Source: JBBRLG01 sp038231495 (lineage in GTDB: Bacteria; Planctomycetota; Planctomycetia; Gemmatales; Gemmataceae). Taken from it: DNA of 20,190 bases. Numbering within the stretch: position 1 is the first letter of the stretch; every line of letters begins with the position of its first letter. The position numbers were made by a program, and so were the translations under genes. The stretch spans positions 1 through 20,190 of the forward strand of contig JBBRLG010000055.1 of assembly GCA_038231495.1 (NCBI GenBank), read 5' to 3'. Positions 7,316 through 13,814 of this stretch are shown in pieces. The notes beneath the pieces were generated by a model, which saw only the letters and a program-made list of their open reading frames with translations, did not search any database and was not told where the DNA came from.

Positions 7316-7521
7316 GACCCGGGTTCCCGTTTGGTTTTGTTTCGTTGCCGCAGGTACTTTTCAGCCTGTGCGATTTTCCGGCGTTGCTTCGCATCTCCGG
7401 CCGCGTTGGCCTGCCGGCGCATCTCGGCAAGAACTTCAGAAACGGACTTGCCGGTTCGCGCTGCTTGTTGCTTGGCCTGCCTCGTAATCTCGTTTTCGCC
7501 CTTTTCGTGGCTCTTGGTCAT
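7312..7521 (-). CDS. Small basic helical protein, 69 residues
   Basis: This protein is not assigned. From ATG 7521 it reads MTKSHEKGENEITRQAKQQA and then a helix RTGKSVSEVLAEMRRQA, ending in a strongly basic tail (RNKTKREPGS). The sequence is rich in Lys, Arg, Gln and Ala and predicted helical. The TGKSVSEVL segment recalls helical antitoxin or ribbon-helix-helix proteins, but the match is too short to claim. Proteins of this look occur widely in planctomycetes. It is coupled to the DUF4288 gene by an ATGA overlap and begins 43 bases after the PFOR alpha-gamma stop. A TTG at 7527 is an alternative start; neither has a good ribosome-binding site. Confidence 0.55.
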   Translation of the reverse strand: MTKSHEKGENEITRQAKQQAARTGKSVSEVLAEMRRQANAAGDAKQRRKIAQAEKYLRQRNKTKREPGS

Positions 7522-7564
7522 GGGCAATTATCGCTATCTCAGGGCAAGTGTCCGGCACCGGAAC

Positions 7565-9556
7565 CTACGCCCCGATCACGGCTGCCGGTATCTCCTGCAT
7601 TTCGCTAAAGCCCCGTTGCACGCAGGTCATGTTGTCTTTGACGACTTGCTCGCCCTGCTTGCCGAAGTATTTGCGCAGCGCCTTTTCCACGCCGACAAAC
7701 ACCTGCACGTCCGTCATGTCGCTTTCCCGTGCGTAGGGCGTCAACCGCAGAAAAGCGCCCAGAAGGACGATGCCTTGCATGCGCATTTGCAGGTCGGCCC
7801 GCGTGGCGACCTCGCGCGCGATCGTCACCATGTCCGTGTAGTAGACGCGGACCTTGCGCCCGCGGATGATCTGTTGCACCGACGCCGGGATGCGTTTCCA
7901 CACTTCCGCCGGGTCGGCGTAGGACGACTGCATGAAGATATTGCCGCCCTTTTGCAGGCCGTCGAGCGTGTGCGGGTTCAGGATCGCCGTCGTGTCGTTG
8001 ACGCACACCAGGTCCACGTGCTCAAGCTCGCTGTGCATCATGATGTGCGAGTCGGCGATCGTCAGGTAGTACGTCGTCGGCAGGCCCTTCTTTTCGGAGC
8101 CGTACTTCGGGTACGCCTGCACGTCCTTGCCGAAGACGTTGCCGGCGATGGTGGCGATGATCTTGTTCGTCGTCACCGAGCCGAAGCCGCCGACCGAGTG
8201 GCCGCGCATCGAGAAGCCGCCCTTGGGCCGGAGGTCCGGGTCCTCCGGCTGCTTCAGCGCCAGCGCGTGGTCGATGCCGATGCAGAAGAATTCCTGGCCG
8301 TGCGGCTTCATCATGTTCTGGAACGTGGCGATGATGTCGCCCGGCCGCACGTCGCGACTGCCCAGGCCCGCGGCGCCGTGGTGGATCTTCGGCACCCGCG
8401 CGATCTTCGTGTGGCCGTTCATGCCCGTGACCGCGTCGCAGAACGCCGCCTTGATCTCGCGCGTCAGGTGGTTGCCGGTCGTGGACAACGGGTCGTCCAT
8501 CCGCTCGAAGACAGTGAACGCCTTGCAGTCCTTGAGCGCCTCCACAATCTGCCGACCGGGGAACGGCCGAAAGACGAAGACCGTTACAACGCCCGCCTTG
8601 ATGCCAAGCTTGGAGCGCATGTAGTCGGCCGTGACCTTGGCCGTCTCCATGTAGCAGCCCATGCCGATGAGGATGTAGTCGGCATCCTCGCAGCGGTACG
8701 ATTCCACGAAGCCGTATTTGCGGCCGGTCTTCTGGGCGAACAGTTCAAACGACTCTTCGAGGGCCGGCTCGATGCGGTCGTAGTACCAGCGCTGGGCGAT
8801 CTTGCCCTTCATGTACGAATCCTGGTTCTGGACCACGCCCGACATGATCGGGTTGGCCGGGTCCATCAGGTTCATTAGCTTCTCTTTCGGATCGCCAATG
8901 TACTCCTTCATGAAGGCCAGTTCGGGCAGCAAGGCCGTCTCGACGGTGTGGGTCGTCAGGAAACCGTCCTGGACGTTAAAGAACGGCGTCTGCGTGGCCT
9001 CGGCGGTACGACGGCAAATGAGGCAGAAGTCGCCGGCCTCCTGGGCGTTGCGGGCGAAGGTCATGCCCCAGCCGCAGTCGGCGACCGACATCACGTCGTC
9101 GTGGCCGGCGTGGACGTTGAGACCCTGGCTGGTCAGCGCGCGGGCACCGATGTTCATGAGGATAGGCAAGCGCTTGCCCGAAATGACATAAAGCACCTCC
9201 TTCATGAGCACGAGACCCTGGCCGGAGGTGAAGTTGGTGACGCGGCCCCCGGCGACGGCAAAGCCCTCGCACACGGTGGCGGCGGCGTGCTCGCTTTCCG
9301 GCTCGAAGAACATGAGCGGGTCGCCCCACAGATTCCTCTGGCCGTTCATGACGGCGGTGTTGAAGCCGCCGCCCATCGTGGTCGAGCTGGTGATCGGGTA
9401 GGCACCCGCCGCCTGAGCCACGTTTATTTCGACGTGGACGACGGCCTCGGCGCCGTCGCAGGTGGTGGGGATGCCGGGGTACTCGTACTTGGTTTCCACC
9501 GCTTCGCGGACCGGTTCCAGGGTTCGCGGCGGTGCCTGTTCGAGAACACTGCTCAT
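7565..9556 (-). CDS. Pyruvate:ferredoxin oxidoreductase, alpha-gamma half
   Basis: The 663-residue protein has the N-terminal domains of PFOR in the usual order. The pyrimidine/TPP domain (about 30-255) contains AYPITSSTTMGGG (52-64) and SGQGLVLM (111-118). A transketolase-C-like domain follows (about 285-395, with VFVFRPFPG). Then comes the gamma domain (about 447-635, with RGHSVGGFGSVTTNK at 451-465). The iron-sulfur and TPP-pyrophosphate domains lie in the separate gene at 5150-6802, so a chain that is often single (NifJ/Por type, about 1170-1200 residues) is split in two here. The ATG at 9556 lies 8 bases after GAAAGGG; an in-frame TTG at 9580 is less likely. This is the first gene of a four-gene minus-strand run. 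Confidence 0.93.
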   Translation of the reverse strand: MSSVLEQAPPRTLEPVREAVETKYEYPGIPTTCDGAEAVVHVEINVAQAAGAYPITSSTTMGGGFNTAVMNGQRNLWGDPLMFFEPESEHAAATVCEGFAVAGGRVTNFTSGQGLVLMKEVLYVISGKRLPILMNIGARALTSQGLNVHAGHDDVMSVADCGWGMTFARNAQEAGDFCLICRRTAEATQTPFFNVQDGFLTTHTVETALLPELAFMKEYIGDPKEKLMNLMDPANPIMSGVVQNQDSYMKGKIAQRWYYDRIEPALEESFELFAQKTGRKYGFVESYRCEDADYILIGMGCYMETAKVTADYMRSKLGIKAGVVTVFVFRPFPGRQIVEALKDCKAFTVFERMDDPLSTTGNHLTREIKAAFCDAVTGMNGHTKIARVPKIHHGAAGLGSRDVRPGDIIATFQNMMKPHGQEFFCIGIDHALALKQPEDPDLRPKGGFSMRGHSVGGFGSVTTNKIIATIAGNVFGKDVQAYPKYGSEKKGLPTTYYLTIADSHIMMHSELEHVDLVCVNDTTAILNPHTLDGLQKGGNIFMQSSYADPAEVWKRIPASVQQIIRGRKVRVYYTDMVTIAREVATRADLQMRMQGIVLLGAFLRLTPYARESDMTDVQVFVGVEKALRKYFGKQGEQVVKDNMTCVQRGFSEMQEIPAAVIGA

Positions 9557-9702
9557 TTCGGAAGCCCTTTCTGTGCGCAAAGTCCTGCGCTCGCTGCGGC
9601 CCGGACTTCAAGTTTTGCGAAAGGAAACAACGGCAAATGAGGCTCGCGCCGGTTATCCGAGCAAGGGCGACGTTCGGGAAACCGGTGTCCGCCTCGACCC
9701 CG

Positions 9703-9730
9703 ATTGTACCGGGCGGGAGATGGGTTGCAA
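9703..9730 (-). promoter_or_regulatory. Candidate sigma-70 promoter for the PFOR gene run
   Basis: On the minus strand TTGCAA (9725-9730) is separated by 16 bases from TACAAT (9703-9708). These match the consensus hexamers at 4 of 6 and 5 of 6 positions. The implied start of transcription lies about 140 bases before the PFOR alpha-gamma ATG. Confidence 0.4.
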
Positions 9731-9758
9731 AGGAGTTTCCTGGTTCCTTGAAAAAAAG

Positions 9759-9889
9759 GGTGTGGCAAATCTTTCGGGAAGCCGCGCCCCCGAATTGCGC
9801 AGCGCAATCCGGGGTACGGCGGCGCAATCCACGCCCGAGACCTCGCCCTATTCGGGGACGGAACCACTCCCCGAATGTTTTGCCACACC
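9759..9889. repeat. MITE-like element: 131 bp with ~23-bp terminal inverted repeats and two internal hairpins
   Basis: The left end GGTGTGGCAAA..TTTCGGG (from 9759) and the right end, read on the minus strand from 9889, share 19 of the first 23 bases, including a perfect first 11. Inside are a hairpin at 9788-9814 (11 pairs, one mismatch, 3-base loop) and a perfect 9-bp hairpin at 9850-9876 whose right arm overlaps the right terminal repeat. No coding capacity and no clear target-site duplication are seen. It could be a non-autonomous mobile element or a folded leader region of the C45 gene. Confidence 0.5.
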
Positions 9890-10020
9890 GGGAGCTATCG
9901 CCCCCCGGCTCGCCTTGGGCCGCTTTTCCGTTGCGGTTGCCGGTCGCCGCCCCCATAATGCCACCTGATTCCGCAACGAACCCGCTGCCGAACCCTAACC
10001 GTTCCTTCGAGGATCGCGCC

Positions 10021-12579
10021 ATGCGACGTATGCTTTTCCTGGTGCTGGCCGCGTGTGCCTTCGTGCCCGCCGCCGCCCGTGCCGCCGACTTCGAGCCGGA
10101 CCCGCGCGCCGTGCAGCGCTACGGCCCCGCCTACCGCTACCCGCAGGCCGGGTGGATCGTTCTGCACATCGAGGGCGAACCCTACGAGCGCGGCGTCCAG
10201 CACGGCCGACTGCTCGCGTCCGAGATCGCCGCCCACGTCCGTTGCTTTGCCGCGACGCAAAACCCCAAGTCGCCTGCCGAGGGTTGGAAGCAAACCCGCA
10301 CCCTGGCCAACGCCCTGTTCCTCCGCCGCTACGACAAGGAATACCTCGAAGAAATGAAGGGCATCGCCGACGGCGCCAGCGCCGCCGGTGCCAAGTTCGA
10401 GGGCCGGGCCATCGACCTGGTGGACGTGGTCGCCCTCAACGCCTGGCCGGAAATCGACACGCTCGACAGTGCCCTGGAAGCGACGCCGACCGAGTTGGAA
10501 GGCAAGAAGTTCACCATCGCCGAGGCGCCGAAGCCCGCGACCGTGGACAAGCCGATGCGCTGCAGCGCCTTCGCCGCCACCGGCCCCGCCACCAAGGACG
10601 GCAAGATCGTCTTCGGCCACATCACCATGTTCGGCCTGTACCCGTCGAGCTTTTACAACGTGTGGCTCGACGTGAAGCCCACGAAGGGCCACCGCGTTTT
10701 GATGCAGACCTACCCCGCCGGCATCCAGAGCGGCCTCGATTATTACATGAACGACGCCGGCATCCTCGTCAGCGAGACCACCATCAAGCAGACGCGCTTC
10801 GACGTGAAGGGCATGGCCCTGGCGTCGCGCATCCGCAAGGCGCTGCAGTACGGCGACAGCATCGACCGCGTGGTCGAGTTGCTGAAAGAGGACAATAACG
10901 GTCTCTATACGAACGAATGGCTGATCGCCGACGTGAAGACGAACGAGATCGCGATGTTCGAGTTGGGCACGCACAAGACCAAGCTGTACCGCAGCAGCAA
11001 GAACGAGTGGTACGGCGGCACCGAAGGTTTCTACTGGGGCTGCAACAATACGAAGGACCTCGACGTGCGCCTGGAAACAATCCCCAGCGTCGATGACCGC
11101 CCGGCGAGCATGGTCTTTCGGCCGTCGGACCGCGACAAGACGTGGCTGCGGCTTTACGACAAGTACAAGGGCAAGATCGACGCCGACTTCGGCAAGCTGG
11201 CGTTCACGACGCCGCCGCTCGCCGCGTTTCATTCGGTCGATGCCAAGTTTACGACGACCGACATGGCCAAGGAACTCAAGACGTGGGCGCTGTTCGGCCC
11301 GCCGCTGGGCCGCACCTGGCAGCCGACGTTCGAGGACAAGCAGCGCTTCCCCGAAATCCAGCCGCTGGTCGGCAACCCGTGGGCCGTCCTGCACGCCAAC
11401 CCGCCCCCCGTGGTGAAAAGCAACGGACCAACCGTCGTCGATCTGAACTTGACGCTGGGTGGCGGCCGGGCTGGCTTCGGCGGTGGGTCAGGCGCGTTCG
11501 GCGGCGGCGGCGACAGCGAGCCGCCGGAACCGCCCGTCACCTGGCACGGCACCGTCCTGCCGAAAACCGACGCCGACACCTGGCTGGCGACCGCGTTCGC
11601 CAACTACGAGCGCGTCGTGGCCCAGGAGAAGGGCGTCACCCGTCGGCCCGGACCGCGGGCGGGCGGGGCCGCAGGGGCCATGGCCAGCGGCACCGACAAG
11701 GACAGCCTGCTGGTCTCCCTGTTCGCCTACCGCAGCGACTACGAACTGGGCATCCGGGCCGGCAAGGAAACGCCCCTGTCCCAGACGACCGCCGACGTGC
11801 GCAGCGACGCCTGGCACCGGATCGCGTCGGGCAAGGGCGTGCTGTTATTAAACGAATTGCGCTCTGAAATGGGGTCTGAAACCTTCGACAAGATGATGGA
11901 AGGCTTCGGCCGCGACAACGCCGGCAAGGCGGTGACGACGGCCCAGTTCAAGGCCAGCGCGGAAAAGGCTGCGGGCAAGAAGCTCGACGATTTCTTCGAC
12001 GCCTGGTTAAACAAGACCGGCCTGCCCGCGACGAAAACGGAGATCGGCACGCCGAAGAGTGTCTTTTCGGTGCTATCGTTCCTGAATGAGGAGGAGGACA
12101 CGCTGATCGTCTACGGCACGGCGGACGAGGAGAACATCAACCGCGAGGCGGCCGAAGCGTTGCAAAAGGCGTTGCGCGAACGGCACTCGAACTACACGAT
12201 CCCGATCCGGACGGACGTTTCGGTGACGGACGAAGAGTTAAAGACGCATCACATCGTTTTGGTCGGCCGGCCGGACAGCAACCGCGTCGTGGCGAAATGG
12301 CGGGAAGCGTTGCCGATCCAGTTCGGTCCGCAGTCGTTCGTGGTGCAGAAGGATGCGTACGCCAACGCCGAAAGCGGCGTGATCGCGGCAGCCGAGAACC
12401 CGGCGAACAAGCGCTATTCGGTCGTGGTGGCCGCGGGCCTGAACGCGGCTTCGACGCTGCGGACGGTGCCGCGCCTGGGCGGCGTCCGCCGCTCGGCGGA
12501 AGTGGTGATCTTCCGCAAGGAGGGGATGCCCCGCTACCTGGTGATGCCGGACAAGCAGGTGTTGCCGAAGGTCGAATAA
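10021..12579 (+). CDS. Exported C45-family Ntn hydrolase/acyltransferase with M1-peptidase-like C-terminal region
   Basis: The 852-residue protein starts with a clear signal peptide (residues 1-21, ending AAARA). The segment IEGEPYERGVQHGRLLASEI (about 51-70) and Cys181 in MRCSAFAATGPATKDGK match C45 autoproteolytic acyltransferases/hydrolases, where cleavage before the cysteine exposes it as nucleophile; GHITMFG follows. A glycine-rich linker lies at about 480-500. Residues 604-665 (KGVLLLNELRSEMGSETFDK, later FFDAWLNKTGLPA) resemble the helical C-terminal part of M1 aminopeptidases, but no zinc HExxH motif is present. The last ~165 residues form an alpha/beta region with HHIVLVGRPDSNRVV. 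An amide or ester hydrolase outside the cytoplasm is expected; substrate unknown. The ATG at 10021 is set by GAGGA with 7-base spacing. Confidence 0.82.
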   Translation: MRRMLFLVLAACAFVPAAARAADFEPDPRAVQRYGPAYRYPQAGWIVLHIEGEPYERGVQHGRLLASEIAAHVRCFAATQNPKSPAEGWKQTRTLANALFLRRYDKEYLEEMKGIADGASAAGAKFEGRAIDLVDVVALNAWPEIDTLDSALEATPTELEGKKFTIAEAPKPATVDKPMRCSAFAATGPATKDGKIVFGHITMFGLYPSSFYNVWLDVKPTKGHRVLMQTYPAGIQSGLDYYMNDAGILVSETTIKQTRFDVKGMALASRIRKALQYGDSIDRVVELLKEDNNGLYTNEWLIADVKTNEIAMFELGTHKTKLYRSSKNEWYGGTEGFYWGCNNTKDLDVRLETIPSVDDRPASMVFRPSDRDKTWLRLYDKYKGKIDADFGKLAFTTPPLAAFHSVDAKFTTTDMAKELKTWALFGPPLGRTWQPTFEDKQRFPEIQPLVGNPWAVLHANPPPVVKSNGPTVVDLNLTLGGGRAGFGGGSGAFGGGGDSEPPEPPVTWHGTVLPKTDADTWLATAFANYERVVAQEKGVTRRPGPRAGGAAGAMASGTDKDSLLVSLFAYRSDYELGIRAGKETPLSQTTADVRSDAWHRIASGKGVLLLNELRSEMGSETFDKMMEGFGRDNAGKAVTTAQFKASAEKAAGKKLDDFFDAWLNKTGLPATKTEIGTPKSVFSVLSFLNEEEDTLIVYGTADEENINREAAEALQKALRERHSNYTIPIRTDVSVTDEELKTHHIVLVGRPDSNRVVAKWREALPIQFGPQSFVVQKDAYANAESGVIAAAENPANKRYSVVVAAGLNAASTLRTVPRLGGVRRSAEVVIFRKEGMPRYLVMPDKQVLPKVE

Positions 12580-12582
12580 AGG

Positions 12583-12677
12583 AAACCACGGAATACACGG
12601 AAAACACGGAAAAAAGACCTTAAGCAATTAACTCTTCTTCTGTCTTTTTTCCGTGTCTTCCGTGTATTCCGTGGTTT
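12583..12677. terminator. 36-bp near-perfect inverted repeat between convergent genes
   Basis: Arms 12583-12618 and 12642-12677 match at 35 of 36 positions. Each is built of CACGGAA units (CCACGGAATACACGGAA...), with an A-run on the inner left side and a matching T-run on the right. The loop is 23 bases. It lies between the C45 stop and the stop of the convergent gene at 12687, so it can serve as a bidirectional terminator. The sequence type resembles dispersed palindromic repeats seen between genes in planctomycetes and relatives. Confidence 0.75.
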
Positions 12678-12686
12678 GACGCCTTT

Positions 12687-13508
12687 TTAAAGCGGATTGG
12701 GATTACGCTCGTAGGGACTGTGGTCGCTCGGGCGGAACTCCATCGTGTCCACCGCCGGAAACGCCGGACCCGTTTCGCCGTTGTTGGTCAGCTTGTGCAG
12801 GTGCTCGCGCAATGACTTGAGGCTCGTCTGCCGCTGCGGCATCGGTAGTGCCTCGCTGTCCTCCGCGCCACCCTGGCTCGCCGAGCCGTGGTTGCAGGTG
12901 TGTTTGTTCGCCGCGGGAAAGAAGAACGACCAGAAGCCCGGCGAGCAGTCGTCAAAGTCTTTCGTTTCCGGAAAATCGTCCTCGATGGCGTATTCCATTC
13001 TGGGGGCCGGCGTGTCGTCGTCCTGGCAGTACGGCATCACGCGCGGCGCGGTCTGGATTTCACGGCCGTGGGCCAGGCCGATGGCGACCGCATTGGCTTG
13101 CAGGATCGCGGCATCGATCGGGGCGCCGGTCGTGAACTCGCCGATGCCGCTGTCGGCGACCCTGCCGGACTTGACGACCTCGATCGGTTCGCGGATGGTG
13201 ATGGCCGGCACCACGGGCGTCGGCGTGAATTCGAGCGCGTCGGTCGACGCCGGGTCCGGGATGGGATCCTTGAGGGTCGCCACGTCTTCGGCCGGGTCGT
13301 CCGGCTTGATAAATTCGGCAAGGTCTTCCTCGCTCAGCCCGGCGTCCGCATCGCCCAGGACGGTGCCGCCGGTCGCGATTTCGCAGCACTTGATTGCCGC
13401 GGCGGCCGCCACCGTGAAGGGCAGTACCGGCCCCATACATTTTAACCAGACCATCCCGCCGACCGCGGCGAGGGCGGCGGCGGTCAAGCCCCAGAAGATT
13501 TTGCGCAT
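12687..13508 (-). CDS. Exported or membrane-anchored hypothetical protein
   Basis: This protein is not assigned. The 273-residue product starts MRKIFWGLTAAALAAVGG, a signal peptide or anchor, followed by a second hydrophobic stretch at about 27-40 containing several alanines and ending with Cys41-Cys42. The rest is proline-rich, acidic and probably poorly ordered (PDPASTDALEFTPTPVVPAI), with seven cysteines in all counting the N-terminal ones, a DDCSPGFWSFFFPAANKHTC segment and a C-terminal tail of charged and proline residues. No known domain was recognised; the cysteines could form disulfides or bind metal. The ATG at 13508 follows AGGAA with about 6-base spacing. The gene is divergent from the DUF1549 gene and converges on the C45 gene. 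Confidence 0.7.
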   Translation of the reverse strand: MRKIFWGLTAAALAAVGGMVWLKCMGPVLPFTVAAAAAIKCCEIATGGTVLGDADAGLSEEDLAEFIKPDDPAEDVATLKDPIPDPASTDALEFTPTPVVPAITIREPIEVVKSGRVADSGIGEFTTGAPIDAAILQANAVAIGLAHGREIQTAPRVMPYCQDDDTPAPRMEYAIEDDFPETKDFDDCSPGFWSFFFPAANKHTCNHGSASQGGAEDSEALPMPQRQTSLKSLREHLHKLTNNGETGPAFPAVDTMEFRPSDHSPYERNPNPL

Positions 13509-13814
13509 GATCGCTTCCTGTTCCTGAATTGAAGGACCGATTGGGTCCGCCGCCGCAAGCTACGCAGGCTGGAGCGGCGTCGGTGTCAGCCCGCCTCGGA
13601 GCGGGGCGGACTATAGCGAGGGGGGTGGTGCGGTTCCAGAGCAGTTCGAGGGGGTGCGCCAATCGCCGTTGCCAACGCCGATAAACCAACATTGTTGTTG
13701 CCTTTGTGCGCCAGACGGAGTAAATTTCAGGTATTGCCAACCCCTTGCGGGGGCGCAACTTTCCCACCGACAGCCCCCGCCGCCGACCGCCCTACCCGCC
13801 GGACGAGGTTAATC
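13509..13814. other. Divergent intergenic region (306 bp)
   Basis: This is the region between the exported hypothetical gene (minus) and the DUF1549/DUF1553 gene (plus). A minus-strand promoter candidate lies at 13610-13638. A weaker plus-strand candidate is TTGCCT (13698-13703), 17 bases, TAAATT (13721-13726). No small gene is evident. An in-frame extension of the DUF1549 gene back to 13692 is not believed. Confidence 0.45.
13610..13638 (-). promoter_or_regulatory. Candidate promoter for the exported hypothetical gene
   Basis: On the minus strand TGGAAC (13633-13638) precedes TATAGT (13610-13615) with a 17-base spacer. The -10 matches at 5 of 6 positions; the -35 is weak (3 of 6). The GGAAC could instead hint at an ECF-sigma -35 element, but no matching ECF -10 is visible. 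Confidence 0.3.

Larger units (their letters stand above)
9557..10020. other. Divergent intergenic region (464 bp)
   Basis: This region separates the PFOR alpha-gamma start from the C45 hydrolase start. It holds the candidate PFOR promoter (9703-9730) and a 131-bp inverted-repeat element (9759-9889). The rest shows no gene: the open frame that runs through it into the C45 gene is not protein-like and lacks a start signal. Confidence 0.6.

Noticed and set aside
7312..7521. Reading the small basic gene and DUF4288 as a toxin-antitoxin pair
   Set aside because: The coupling fits, but no toxin fold or antitoxin family is recognisable; left as unknown.
6998..8878. Long plus-strand open frame (626 codons) opposite the PFOR genes
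   Set aside because: It is antisense to PFOR coding sequence, rich in His/Arg/Val/Leu with no domain, as expected for a high-G+C shadow frame.
9532..10020. A 163-codon in-frame upstream extension of the C45 gene
   Set aside because: It crosses the inverted-repeat element, reads as arginine/proline filler, and a good ribosome-binding site and signal peptide mark the start at 10021.
9895..11394. 499-codon minus-strand frame opposite the C45 gene
   Set aside because: Its composition is that of a shadow frame and the plus-strand protein is clearly recognisable.
13692..13814. ATG-started N-terminal extension of the DUF1549 protein
   Set aside because: It would bury the signal peptide; the GTG at 13815 has GAGG at the right distance.
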